Below are positions 7,636-16,813 of a stretch of 64,000 bases of DNA, in pieces. This stretch comes from Myxococcales bacterium (lineage in GTDB: Bacteria > Myxococcota_A > Polyangia > Palsa-1104 > JAEUJZ01): NCBI GenBank assembly GCA_016794465.1, contig JAEUKA010000074.1, forward strand, positions 49,843 through 113,842, given 5' to 3'. The position numbers and the translations under genes were made by a program. Positions within the stretch are counted from its first letter, which is position 1. Each line of letters opens with the position of its first letter. The notes beneath the pieces were generated by a model, which was not told the origin of the DNA, searched no databases, and worked only from the letters and a program-made list of their open reading frames with translations.

Positions 7636-9395
7636 GCTTGCGGTCTAGCCTTTACCCTGAAAAGCCCGAGCAGCACAAGCATGCCCAGACCGAGCCAATA
7701 GCCGTGACTCTCCGACGTGGCGGACGACTGATTCTTGTCACTGGCCAGCTGACAGTAGCCTCCGCGCACCAGTGGCCGATCCCACACCGAGTCGTGAACC
7801 TGCGGCGGCGTAAGACACATTCCATCGATACAGAACAGATCGTCCTGGCAGCCGCAGCGCTTCTGGAGCTGCGCCAGAGTCAGCAGGCTCTCGACATCCA
7901 GCAGCCCCGCGCCGCAGCCGGTCAGCTCATCCGCCGGACAGCGATAGCGCGAGTCGGCAGCCGTGCGCAGCAGCAGCCCCAGCGTTCGCTGACGGACATT
8001 TGGCAGCAGGGCTCTCACCAGCGCGGCGGCTCCCGCGACATGCGGAGCAGCCTGCGAGGTGCCAGTCAGCGGCGAATAGGTAAACGGGGGATGCTTCGGA
8101 TCGGCAATCCCTTCGTCGCGATAGGTCGACAAGATGCCGTCTGGAAGCTGACTCGAGAGGTCCGACTCGTAGTCCCACTCGGACAGGCCCCCGCCCGGTG
8201 CCAGCAGATCAACACGCGGTCCATAGTTCGAGTACACCGCCCGCCGACCCATCGCATCCGAGGCACCGACGCTGATCACGCCATCCAATCCGCCCGGTGA
8301 GTATGTCGTAGCCTCCGCACCGCCATTGCCCGCCGCCACCACCACCAGCAGGCCGGCGGCAACGACCTCGTCAATGGCGCGCTGCAGGGTGAACGACAGG
8401 CCGGGGCCGCCAAAGCTTAAGTTGATGACATCGACGCGACGCGAGACGACCGGAATGGTGCCAAGCTGCGCGCCAGTGACCCAGCGCAGCGCGTCGGAGA
8501 TGTCGCTGTCGATGCCATCGCCCGAGCGCACTCCCAGGACTCGCACCGGCAAGAGCCGACACTTCTGATCGATGCCCGCGATGCCCACAGCGTTGCCGGT
8601 CACCGCGCCGATGATGCCGGAGACGTGGCTACCGTGCAGGCGGCTTGAGTCCACGGTGCCAGTATCGGTAGGGTCGCTGTCGCGGATGCGATCACCGTCA
8701 TCGGCGCTGTCGGGCCGCGAGATGAAGTCGTAGCCGGGGATGAGGCGCGCCTGCAGGTCGGGATGATTGAGCACAATGCCGGTATCGAGCACCGCCACCA
8801 CCACCTCTTCCGAGCCTCTGGTGATGTCCCACGCCCTCGGCATGCGAATCAGCGGCAGCGCCCACTGGGACGAATAGAGCGGATCGTTGGGGATCGCCGT
8901 CGCATAGCGAACGCGGTCCGGCTCGACCCGCCGCACCAGCGGATCTTGCGCCACTTTGGCCAGCAGCTTGCGGGTGGTCGGCTCGTCTGCCTCGGCACGC
9001 AGAAGCAGCACAATCGCCCCCGCCTGCGGGTCTTTGTCGAGCAGCAGCGAGCCCGGCCCTGGCTCGGGAAACAGCTCGCGCACCACTTGCAGCGGCTCAC
9101 CGCCCAGCGACACCTGCGCTTGCTCCTCCACTTGCGGCCTCAGCACGGTATTTGTGGAAGGCAGACTTGGCTGGGACCGCACCGGCAGTCGCTCACCGCG
9201 CCGCAGCTCGACCAGCAAGTGACCCGGCACCAGCTCTTCCGGGTGGGGCCGCTGCTGCTCTGGCACCGCCGCCCGCTCGCTGCACGCCAGAAGCCCCATC
9301 ACCAGTCCCAGCCCCACCACTGCCGAGCAAGCCCTGCCCAGCGGCAGCCCACATCCGGCAAGCCAGCGTCGAGCGGTGGTGACCTTTGCCCTCAT
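7632..9395 (-). CDS. Secreted subtilisin-like serine protease (S8), lipoprotein
   Basis: 587 residues. The signal peptide ends in a lipobox-like GLLACS (about 34-39), so the protein is probably lipidated. A propeptide-like region follows. The S8 triad is complete: Asp in AVLDTGIVLNHPDL (about 203), His in LHGSHVSGIIGA (about 255), Ser in LTGTSQAAPHVAGAAAL (about 445), with the oxyanion Asn in VVAAGNGG. A Cys-rich stretch (KRCGCQDDLFCIDGMC) and a final hydrophobic segment with basic tail (YWLGLGMLVLLGLFRVKAR) suggest a C-terminal membrane anchor. First gene of the five-gene minus-strand operon. Confidence 0.93.
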   Translation of the reverse strand: MRAKVTTARRWLAGCGLPLGRACSAVVGLGLVMGLLACSERAAVPEQQRPHPEELVPGHLLVELRRGERLPVRSQPSLPSTNTVLRPQVEEQAQVSLGGEPLQVVRELFPEPGPGSLLLDKDPQAGAIVLLLRAEADEPTTRKLLAKVAQDPLVRRVEPDRVRYATAIPNDPLYSSQWALPLIRMPRAWDITRGSEEVVVAVLDTGIVLNHPDLQARLIPGYDFISRPDSADDGDRIRDSDPTDTGTVDSSRLHGSHVSGIIGAVTGNAVGIAGIDQKCRLLPVRVLGVRSGDGIDSDISDALRWVTGAQLGTIPVVSRRVDVINLSFGGPGLSFTLQRAIDEVVAAGLLVVVAAGNGGAEATTYSPGGLDGVISVGASDAMGRRAVYSNYGPRVDLLAPGGGLSEWDYESDLSSQLPDGILSTYRDEGIADPKHPPFTYSPLTGTSQAAPHVAGAAALVRALLPNVRQRTLGLLLRTAADSRYRCPADELTGCGAGLLDVESLLTLAQLQKRCGCQDDLFCIDGMCLTPPQVHDSVWDRPLVRGGYCQLASDKNQSSATSESHGYWLGLGMLVLLGLFRVKARPQA

Positions 9396-9496
9396 GCGGC
9401 GGCGAGCTTAGCAGCTTGATGGAATTTGGCGAGCGGCCCGCCAAAACCTGGAGAATTTCGCGAATTTGCAGCTTCCGCACTTCTGTAAGTGTTTCT

Positions 9497-10096
9497 ATGA
9501 TGATCTCAATGACTGCTGCTGCGTTGCTGATTGCGGGGGTGCTGGCCAGCTGTCCACTCCGGGTGGCCAATCACGGGGGTGAGGATCGCTCGTGGCTGTC
9601 GGCGGCAGTGGTGGGTTCTCAGCTACTCCCAGCATCGCTGCAACAGTCCGCCGAGCCGGTGCTGGGCTTTCAAAACGGGCAGCCGCAGCCGCTCTTGATT
9701 GTCGATCTGCCCAGCTCCACTGCTGCTGCGCCGATTCGCGTCGAGGTTCATACCGCGCTCGCGTTTTCGCGCATGGAGGCGGCGGCGCGACGGTTCGGCC
9801 TGTCCCTGCAGGTCAACAGCGGCTTTCGCACCCAAGAGCAGCAGCAGGAAGTGTTCGCGCTGTATCGCAAGGGACGAGGGCCGCTGGCCGCACGACCGGG
9901 CTTTTCCAATCACCAGAGCGGGCATGCGCTCGACCTGGATATGCAGTCGCCGCGCGTGCGCTCGTGGCTGTTTCGCAACGCCCACCGCTACGGCTTTCAG
10001 CGCACCGTGCCCAGCGAGCGCTGGCACTGGGAGTTTCGCGGCGACCTGCGCAAGCTCCTCGGACAGCCCGATCCGCTGCAGCCGCGCAACTCGTAG
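9497..10096 (+). CDS. D-Ala-D-Ala carboxypeptidase, VanY/M15 family, probable lipoprotein
   Basis: About 199 residues from ATG at 9497; in-frame codons upstream overlap the divergent subtilase and do not look protein-like. The N-terminus is a signal peptide with lipobox LASC. The M15B motif set is present: SGFRTQEQQQ, the zinc ligands in SNHQSGHALDLDM (H and D) and ERWHWEF (H). Such enzymes trim the terminal D-alanine of peptidoglycan stem peptides in the periplasm. It is divergent from the subtilase gene, with about 100 bp between the starts for promoters. Confidence 0.9.
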   Translation: MMISMTAAALLIAGVLASCPLRVANHGGEDRSWLSAAVVGSQLLPASLQQSAEPVLGFQNGQPQPLLIVDLPSSTAAAPIRVEVHTALAFSRMEAAARRFGLSLQVNSGFRTQEQQQEVFALYRKGRGPLAARPGFSNHQSGHALDLDMQSPRVRSWLFRNAHRYGFQRTVPSERWHWEFRGDLRKLLGQPDPLQPRNS

Positions 10097-10114
10097 CCGC
10101 GCCGCTCGTAGCGA

Positions 10115-11035
10115 CTACAAAGGCCGACGCGCTCGCAGACACGCCGCCCGCACCGTCAGCAGGAAGGGCCGGCGCAGGGTCGGCTGTAGCGCCACAGACT
10201 CGGGGTCTTCGGGGATGCAGTGCCGCTCGATCCGGTCGCGCAGCGCCGAGAACACCGCCTGCATGTCGCGCAGGTCGTCGCCAAACAGCGCTTTCCAGGC
10301 GGACAGCGGTCCAAACTCGATCACCGGCGCAAAGAACAGGTCCAGCGCCCCGGCAAACAGCAGCGAGAACGGCGCCACCACCAGCTCGACCTCGTCTAGG
10401 CCCGCCGCTCGTGCCCAGCCACGCACCGTATCGACATCCGGCCAGCTGTGCAGGTGACTGTGCAGCCGCGCCAGCACCGTGTCGCGCTCGGCCAGCTCCG
10501 CTTCCAGCAGCGAGTACAGCTCGGCGAACGTCCCCCGCAGCGGCAGCGTCGCCACCACCTGCGCGCCCGGCTTGGCAACCCGACCCAGCTCCTTCAGCAG
10601 CAGGTGCGGCTGCGCCGAGTCATACAGCCCCAGGTTCGACACCACCAAGTCGTAGACCGCCTCGTCAAACGGCAGCTTCGGCTCGCCCAGCTCGGTACGC
10701 AGAAAGACCCGCCGGCTCAGCAACGCCCCGGCCTTCTGCCGCGCCACATCAATCAGCGCTGCCGACGGGTCAACCGCCATCAGCCGCGCCTCGGGAAAGC
10801 GCTGTAGCAGCTGGAAGCCCGGATAGCCGGTGTGACACATCACATCCAGCAGCGTTGCCTTGCCCACCAGCGGCGCCACCTGTCCCAGCAGCAGCTTGCC
10901 AAACGGCTGGGTCCACACCGGCGCAATCTCGCTGTCGTAGACGCTGGCCAGCCGAGGATCACGACGAAACTTGTTCTGCTGCGGCGGCGGAGGCGGGACT
11001 TGCGAGCGCGCCACCGGGGGAGAGACTGTCGACAT
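10115..11035 (-). CDS. Class I SAM-dependent methyltransferase
   Basis: 306 residues. After a Pro-rich N-terminus (ARSQVPPPPPQQ), the Rossmann methyltransferase fold appears: motif I region LLDVMCHTGYPGFQLL, the acidic strand ARLMAVDPSAAL, motif IV-like YDLVVSNLGLYD and post-motif PGAQVVATLPL. The usual GxGxG of motif I is changed to CHTGYPG. The C-terminal half has no clear domain. The layout resembles BioC/NDUFAF5-like enzymes, but the substrate is unknown. It lies downstream of the 21-bp repeat array and converges with the VanY-type gene. Confidence 0.85.
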   Translation of the reverse strand: MSTVSPPVARSQVPPPPPQQNKFRRDPRLASVYDSEIAPVWTQPFGKLLLGQVAPLVGKATLLDVMCHTGYPGFQLLQRFPEARLMAVDPSAALIDVARQKAGALLSRRVFLRTELGEPKLPFDEAVYDLVVSNLGLYDSAQPHLLLKELGRVAKPGAQVVATLPLRGTFAELYSLLEAELAERDTVLARLHSHLHSWPDVDTVRGWARAAGLDEVELVVAPFSLLFAGALDLFFAPVIEFGPLSAWKALFGDDLRDMQAVFSALRDRIERHCIPEDPESVALQPTLRRPFLLTVRAACLRARRPL

Positions 11036-11289
11036 GGCGCGGACTATACGCCGGCCCCAGGAGCATCGAAAGCCTTGGGTGTCAGCTTGGCGCTTCTGGG
11101 CTGAACCTGCTTCGTTCAGGCTTGACCCTGAAACTCGTCCATTCCCAAACGCACGCTTCGCGCGGGGCCCCCCTTCCCTTCGAGACTTTTTCCGTCCCGC
11201 AAGCGGTCCGAAAAAAGCTCTTCGGTCGGCCCCACGCTCGGTACTCTAGCTGGTGGTTTCGTAGTGGACTCAGGTTAGAACTTTCTGGG

Positions 11290-11667
11290 TTGAACCTGAT
11301 TCCTCTTGATTGGAACCTGATTCATCTTGATTGGAACCTGATTCATCTTGATTGGAACCTGATTCATCTTGATGGGAGCCTGATTCCTCTTGATTGGAAC
11401 CTGATTCATCTTGATGGGAGCCTGATTCCTCTTGATTGGAACCTGATTCCTCTTGATGGGAACCTGATTCCTCTCGATGAGGACCTTCTTCCTCTTGATT
11501 GGAACCTGATTCCTCTTGATTAGAACCTGATTCCTCTTGATTGAAACCTGATTCCTCTCGATGAGGACCTTCTTGGTCTTGATGGGAACCTGATTCCTCT
11601 TGAGGAGGACCTGATGGCTCTTGGGGGGAGCCTGATGGCTCTTGGGGGGAGCCTGATGGCTCTTGGG
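11290..11667. repeat. 21-bp minisatellite, 18 contiguous units
   Basis: Eighteen head-to-tail 21-bp units fill 11290-11667; the central ones read tggaacctgattcctcttgat, with variants gggagcct..., ...attcat... and a G-rich end (gctcttggg) nearest the lipoprotein gene. Degraded relatives (ctgaacctgcttcg, ggttgaacc) occur from about 11096. Many units contain the dyad GGAA-cctga-TTCC. The unit is a multiple of three, so all frames stay open; the plus frame reads as LDWNLIP heptads, but no start or ribosome site is evident. The array begins 4 bp from the stop of the minus-strand lipoprotein gene and occupies most of the 11036-11670 gene-free stretch. Confidence 0.93.
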
Positions 11668-11670
11668 GGA

Positions 11671-14600
11671 CTACGGCTGCTGGGTGGTCAGGTCGGTGAA
11701 GCGGAGGGTGGTCAGGGCGTCGGCGTTGCGGTCATAGACCACATCGGAGGCCCACCACTTGCCGTCGAACTTGAACAGCTGCGGGTAGTAGCCTCGGTTC
11801 TGTCCGGGCTCGGCGCTGACCGTCTTGCGGCTCCAGGTCGCCGTCTTGCGCGCGATCTCCAGCGTGCCCGAGGTCGAGTCCTGGTAGGCGATCACCGGCC
11901 CGGTTTCATCGAGGATGAGGGTCGCGCCCGCGCCGACTTGGTGGATGTCCGGCGTTGGCATGGTGCGGCTGCCATCGTCGACTAGCTCGACCTTGCCGAG
12001 CATGGTGCCCTTGGCGCTGCGGTAGTACAGCCGGCCCTCGGGGCTGCTGTAGGCAACGTGCAGGGTGTCGTCCGCGCCGAGCGCTGCGCCGATGTGGCGA
12101 CCGAGGTCGTTTTTGCCATCGCCTCCGTCCAGCGTCGTGACCTTCCAGTCCGCGCCGCTCGCCAGCTTGAGCGCCCCGGTTGCGCGGTTGTAGAACACCA
12201 GCGCCTTGCCGCTTGCATTCTGGAGCAGGCGCGCAAACAGGCCGGTGCCCTTCGGCAGATCGGCAGCCGGAGTGCCGAGCGCATCGACACACTTGGCGGC
12301 AATGCAGGCCAGGCCGGTCTTGCAGCCAGGGGTGCAGCTGTCGGTCTTCTTGCAGAGGGTCTTGGTGACATCCTTGACGGTGGGATCGGCGTAGACGCAG
12401 GCCTCACCGGTGCCGCACAGGCCAGCGCAGGGGACCTGGACTTCCTCGACGACCTTCTTGGTGAAGTCGGACGGGCCTTGGGGATCGGCGCTCAGCGCTT
12501 GGGCAACGACCAGCTGCGAGAAGACCTTGCCGTCGGCTTTCTTTTGCCCGGCGACCATATACGCGACGGTCGGGACATCGCTGCCATCGAGCAGCAGCTG
12601 GGCAAACGCGCCGACGCCGAGTCCTTCGCTCTGATCGGCGATGACCAGGGTGCTCCACTTGTCACCGCTGCGGCGGGCCAGCTTGACCGCGCTGTTGGTC
12701 ACATCTTGGTACACCACCACCGGGCTCTTGTTCTGGGTCAGCTGCAGCGAGGTGAAGCGCCCGACATCATCGGCGGGATCGACGTAGCCGCCGCGATAGG
12801 CAGCGGGGTCGGTCGTCTCGGGCTCACCGCTTGGCAGGCCATCGACGGGTAGCCAGGTTGACTGGTTGCTCGGCGACTTCATCGTAGTGAACGCCAGATC
12901 GCCGAACGTCGAGTTGTAGGCACTCACGTACAGCTGCCCCGCCTCGACCGCGATGCTCTGGTAGCGGCCAATCTCATCGACGGGGGCAAACTCGGCCTTG
13001 GCCTTCTTGACCTCGACCGGGGGCTTGTTGTCGTCGCCGTTGCCGTTGCCGTTCTTGTTGCAGGCGGTCTGGCTCTGGCCGAGGAGTGCCAAAAGTGCCA
13101 AGGTGCCGACGCGGAGCAGGCGACGCCGCGACAGCAGTCCGAAGAGCGCCAGCAACATCACGATCAGCGTGCCTCGGCCAGTGTCCTTTTGGCTGATCGA
13201 GCAGCCGGTGAGGGTGTCCTCGACCAGGGTGCGATCGCTGGACTTGCTCGTCGACTGCACGGAGGCCGGGCTGGAAGCCTTCGGGGCTGGCTGGGCGGAG
13301 TCCTTCGGGGCTGGGGCGACGACAAGCTCGACCTTGGCAGGCGTTGGATCGAGGGTGCCAGGCAGACCGGCGATGCGGGCGCGGACTTCAATGTTGTGGC
13401 GACCGGCGAGGCGAAGCTCGGGCTCTTCGAGGATGAGCTGCGACTGGCTATCAAACGGTCGCCACAGGCCACCATCGATGCGGTACTGCCACTCGCGCTC
13501 GCCGCTGAGGCTGCTTCGGGCCGCGAGCTGCAGGACGACACGCGGCGTCTTCTGCTCGACAGCGGTGATGGCCAGCTCATCGGCGGCAGGAACCGTGATC
13601 GAGGTCAGCTCGGCCATCGTCTCGGTCGGCTCGTCGGCGGCTTGCGGAAGCAGGCTCATGTCATCGCCGGCCAGCGGCATCGTCGACAGCTTGAGCGCCA
13701 GGAACAGCCCCAGGATCGACAGCTTGCCGCTTGGATCGGTGGTGCTCGTAATCTGAACCGGGGACAGCTGGATGCCCATGATGTCGGGCAGCTTGATCGG
13801 GCTCAGCGCTGAGCCAAGCGAGCCAGCAAGCACCGGCAGCAGGCTCGGGAACAGCCGCGCCAGCTGGGTCGGCGACTCTTTGAGCAGTGAGCTATCGGAG
13901 ACGCGGACGTTCCCAACCGCCTGCGCAATGTCGCCAAGCAGCGGGACGATCTGGTTCATCGCATCGACATCCAGGCCGAGCGGCAGGTCCAGGTCCACCG
14001 TCTGGCGCATGAAGCGAACGTAGCGCTCGTCAATGAAGACGTAGAAGTCGAGCGCCATGTCCTTGACCACGACGTGCAGCAGCGGGTCGTCGATGACCTT
14101 CTTGCCCATGGCGTCGGTCTTGTAGGTGCCCTTGCCGAGTCGGAAGGTCGGCGGCTGCTGTGGCCGGCCAACGATCTTGACCGCCGAGTTGATGCCGCGA
14201 GTCAGATCATTGATCGAGGGGATGAGCGCCGAGAGCAGGCCGGACGACAGCATCTCGACCTGAGCGGTGCCGACATCCAGACACAGTCCGCCGGTGTCGT
14301 AGAGGGTGTAGCCCACCGAGTCAAGCTCCAGGTTCGAGATGCCAGCGCCGATGTGGTAGGGCTTGCCGCTCGGGGTGGTGTTGCCGGAAAACGCAGCGCT
14401 CTTGGTGGGGCCAGGACCGACGGGGGCGGGGCGAGCCGGGACGCAGGTGCTGCGGTTGTACGACGCGGTGCCACCGAGCATGCCGAGCGACATTCCAGCG
14501 GTGGGCAGTGCCTCGACGGAGGAATAGTTGCCCGCTGCCGCGATCAGGTCGAGTCCGGCGGTCTTGGCGGCTGGTGAGAAGGCACCGAGCGCGCTCCCGA

Positions 14601-15450
14601 GGTCGATCCGTCCTTCGGCGCCAATGAACTGGAGGCAGGAGCCATCGCGCATGCAGAAGTTGTTGACGCAGCCCTGGTTGGCCAGCGACGAACAGTCAGC
14701 CTTGGCGGCACACTTTTGGCACATCAGCGAGTCGAGTGGTCCCGACAGCTGGCGCTTGAGCTGATCTTTCAGCGTGCCGATGAACAAGCCCTTGAGCAGG
14801 TTGACGGTGCCGCAGAGCAGGTTGCCCTTGATGTCGATGTCATCGCTGTCGAGGTCGAGGATGTCGACGCTCTTGTCGTCGAAGTCGAGGCTGGTCAGCT
14901 TGGTCGCCGGGCTGGTGTTGGTGACCACCGCCATGGTGATGCCGACATCGGCCTTGCCTTTGCGGGCGGTGTCGAGGGACAGCTTGCAGTCGATGGTGAC
15001 GAAGCTGACCTTGGTCTTGATCTTGAAGTCCTCGAGCGTCTTGATCTTGGCGCGCAGCGTCGCTTGGGTCGTCGCGGGCGGCTTCGGATCAAACTTCAGC
15101 GACTGAAAGTCCAGCTTGACCTTGCACATCTGGCCGCAGCACAGCTCGGTGTCGCCGCCGCACGAGGAAGGAACGGGAATCTCGCCGCCACCGGGAAGGA
15201 ACTTGTCGATGAACGCCTTGCCGTTGACTTCAAGGAAGTCGAAAAAGCCCTTGGTGATGCGCAGCTGGATCGCATTGTCGATCCGCTTGTCGACGGGATA
15301 GCCATTGGGAATCTTGGCTAACGTGCCGCAGCCTCCGCCACCAGAGCCGCCGCTACAGGCGACGATGAAGCTGAGCCCGAGCACTGCCGCCACGCTTCGC
15401 CACGGCAGCTTGAGAACACGCAACGAGGCCGAACTTGAGGAACCGGACAT
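11671..15450 (-). CDS. Large surface lipoprotein: MYXO-CTERM-like tail plus second lipobox in one ORF
   Basis: 1259 residues from ATG at 15450, which has GGAGG five bases upstream (a GTG at 15456 overlaps that site). It starts with a signal peptide and lipobox (GLSFIVACSG). About 780 residues of unassigned, probably beta-rich sequence with Cys clusters (CGGDTELCCGQMC) follow. Near residue 790 comes LTGCS, a hydrophobic span (GTLIVMLLALFGLL) and SRRR, which fits the MYXO-CTERM sorting tail. It is immediately followed by a second export-like segment ending in QTACNKNG and a C-terminal region with repeated IGRYQS/VGRFTS and VVYQD/IAYQD motifs, probably a propeller. This looks like two exported proteins joined in frame. 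Confidence 0.85.
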   Translation of the reverse strand: MSGSSSSASLRVLKLPWRSVAAVLGLSFIVACSGGSGGGGCGTLAKIPNGYPVDKRIDNAIQLRITKGFFDFLEVNGKAFIDKFLPGGGEIPVPSSCGGDTELCCGQMCKVKLDFQSLKFDPKPPATTQATLRAKIKTLEDFKIKTKVSFVTIDCKLSLDTARKGKADVGITMAVVTNTSPATKLTSLDFDDKSVDILDLDSDDIDIKGNLLCGTVNLLKGLFIGTLKDQLKRQLSGPLDSLMCQKCAAKADCSSLANQGCVNNFCMRDGSCLQFIGAEGRIDLGSALGAFSPAAKTAGLDLIAAAGNYSSVEALPTAGMSLGMLGGTASYNRSTCVPARPAPVGPGPTKSAAFSGNTTPSGKPYHIGAGISNLELDSVGYTLYDTGGLCLDVGTAQVEMLSSGLLSALIPSINDLTRGINSAVKIVGRPQQPPTFRLGKGTYKTDAMGKKVIDDPLLHVVVKDMALDFYVFIDERYVRFMRQTVDLDLPLGLDVDAMNQIVPLLGDIAQAVGNVRVSDSSLLKESPTQLARLFPSLLPVLAGSLGSALSPIKLPDIMGIQLSPVQITSTTDPSGKLSILGLFLALKLSTMPLAGDDMSLLPQAADEPTETMAELTSITVPAADELAITAVEQKTPRVVLQLAARSSLSGEREWQYRIDGGLWRPFDSQSQLILEEPELRLAGRHNIEVRARIAGLPGTLDPTPAKVELVVAPAPKDSAQPAPKASSPASVQSTSKSSDRTLVEDTLTGCSISQKDTGRGTLIVMLLALFGLLSRRRLLRVGTLALLALLGQSQTACNKNGNGNGDDNKPPVEVKKAKAEFAPVDEIGRYQSIAVEAGQLYVSAYNSTFGDLAFTTMKSPSNQSTWLPVDGLPSGEPETTDPAAYRGGYVDPADDVGRFTSLQLTQNKSPVVVYQDVTNSAVKLARRSGDKWSTLVIADQSEGLGVGAFAQLLLDGSDVPTVAYMVAGQKKADGKVFSQLVVAQALSADPQGPSDFTKKVVEEVQVPCAGLCGTGEACVYADPTVKDVTKTLCKKTDSCTPGCKTGLACIAAKCVDALGTPAADLPKGTGLFARLLQNASGKALVFYNRATGALKLASGADWKVTTLDGGDGKNDLGRHIGAALGADDTLHVAYSSPEGRLYYRSAKGTMLGKVELVDDGSRTMPTPDIHQVGAGATLILDETGPVIAYQDSTSGTLEIARKTATWSRKTVSAEPGQNRGYYPQLFKFDGKWWASDVVYDRNADALTTLRFTDLTTQQP

Positions 15451-15723
15451 GGCCACCTCCGAGAGTTTTCGAGGGAACAGAAGACAGAACGGGCGGAACG
15501 TAGCAGGGCGTGGGCGGCGTCCTCAAGCGCTTTGTTGACGTATGGTTAGGTCTTGGCTGTGCTCGCTACTGCGACGACAACGCAGCCTGTTCGGTCGCTC
15601 GTGGGGTTCCCCGAGCATGACCTGTGGTGCGAAGTCGCGCTGAACGATTGCCGGTCGCACATTGAGCAGCCTAGTTCACATAATTTGCAGATGTATATGA
15701 GTGAGTCGTAGAATGCGCAGGCG
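15451..15723. other. Divergent intergenic region with candidate promoter
   Basis: The 273 bp between the divergent lipoprotein and ADP-ribosylglycohydrolase genes hold no ORF that I would call. An AT-rich patch at 15670-15715 contains TTGCAG (15685-15690) and TAGAAT (15709-15714), 18 bp apart, which would start transcription at about the ATG at 15724 and give a nearly leaderless message. A weaker TTGACG lies at 15535-15540. These are eye-read matches only. Confidence 0.35.
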
Positions 15724-16806
15724 ATGTCCCCTGCTCATTCGATCCGTTCTACTGCATCGGTGCTGTCGCCAGGCGTAGGTCGCTCGCCCGTGGCAACGCC
15801 AGCATCTAAGGAAAAGTGGATTGGCTGCTTGGTCGGGCAGTGCATTGGCGATGCCGTGGGCGCGCCGGTCGAAGGTCTGCCACCAAAAGATTGCAAGCGC
15901 CACGCCGAAAAAGTGCTGCGCCAAGGGCTGCTCGATGACACGTTCCTCGGCCAGTCGCGCTTTGGGCAGTACACGGACGACAGTCAGCTGGCCCGCGAGC
16001 TGCTGCTGGGGCTGACCGAGCATGGCCGGCTCGATGTCGCTGACTATGCAGCGCGGATCACTCGCCTGTTTATGAGCGGGGAAGTAGTCGGAGCAGGCAA
16101 GGCCACGGCTGAGGTCGCGCGGCGGCTGGCGTCCGGGGTAGCACCGGATGAAGCGGGGATTGCCGCACCTTCAGCGGGAAATGGCAGCGCGATGCGAGCG
16201 GCTCCGATTGGGCTGTGGTACGCGGACGATCCCAGTGCGCTGATCGCGGCGGCCCGGGAGCAGTCGCGGATCACGCACCAAGACGTTCGCTGCGCAGCGG
16301 GAGCGGTGGCGGTGGCGGGAGCGGTGGCACTGTCGCTGCGTGGCCGGCCAATCGTCACCGAGCCGTTCTTGGCCGAGCTGTCCGAGTGGGTCCGCTGCAT
16401 CGATCAGACCGTGGCGTTTGACGTGTATCAGATCTCGTCGTGGGTAACGCTGTCGCCCGATGCGGCGGTCACGTTCATGGCGCGCGCGGGGCTGTGTCCT
16501 GGCTTCGATGGTGAGTGGGCGGGAATTTCCGGTTACGTGGTGCCGAGCGTGCTGTGGAGCCTGTATAGCTTCTTGCGCAGCCCGGACGACTTTGTGCAGA
16601 CCATCGAGACGGCAGTTGCAGTCGGCGGTGATGTCGATACGACGGCGGCGATGGCGGGGGCGATGAGTGGCGCGTATCTATCGGTGAGTGCTCTGCCCCA
16701 GACCTTGTGTGAGCGACTGACCGATCAAGGTCGCTGGGGCTTTGCGGAGCTGACGGCACTGGCCGGGCAAGCCCACGCCGCGTGGCAGGACCGCAGCAGC
16801 AAGTAG
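15724..16806 (+). CDS. ADP-ribosylglycohydrolase family protein (ARH/DraG)
   Basis: 360 residues. The three dinuclear-metal motifs of the DraG/ARH family are present: GQYTDDSQLARELL (about 80), SAGNGSAMRAAPIG (about 150), and VGGDVDTTAAMAGAMSGAYL (about 300-319). GQCIGDAVGAPVEG near residue 38 is the usual N-terminal signature. These enzymes remove ADP-ribose from proteins or other targets in the cytoplasm. No ADP-ribosyltransferase or dinitrogenase reductase gene is next to it, so the target is unknown. About 30 residues precede the domain; a later start is possible. Confidence 0.93.
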   Translation: MSPAHSIRSTASVLSPGVGRSPVATPASKEKWIGCLVGQCIGDAVGAPVEGLPPKDCKRHAEKVLRQGLLDDTFLGQSRFGQYTDDSQLARELLLGLTEHGRLDVADYAARITRLFMSGEVVGAGKATAEVARRLASGVAPDEAGIAAPSAGNGSAMRAAPIGLWYADDPSALIAAAREQSRITHQDVRCAAGAVAVAGAVALSLRGRPIVTEPFLAELSEWVRCIDQTVAFDVYQISSWVTLSPDAAVTFMARAGLCPGFDGEWAGISGYVVPSVLWSLYSFLRSPDDFVQTIETAVAVGGDVDTTAAMAGAMSGAYLSVSALPQTLCERLTDQGRWGFAELTALAGQAHAAWQDRSSK

Positions 16807-16813
16807 TCCGCCG

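Noticed and set aside
9592..11523. 643-residue plus-strand frame ending in LDWNLIP heptads.
   Set aside because: It runs through the VanY-type gene in another frame and opposite the methyltransferase, with Arg/Pro/Ala-rich sequence. The heptads only reflect the 21-bp DNA repeat.
11290..11667. CRISPR array.
   Set aside because: Units are contiguous 21-mers without spacers and no cas gene is present.
15724..16806. ADP-ribosylglycohydrolase as part of a toxin-antitoxin pair.
   Set aside because: No ADP-ribosyltransferase-like gene is adjacent on either strand.
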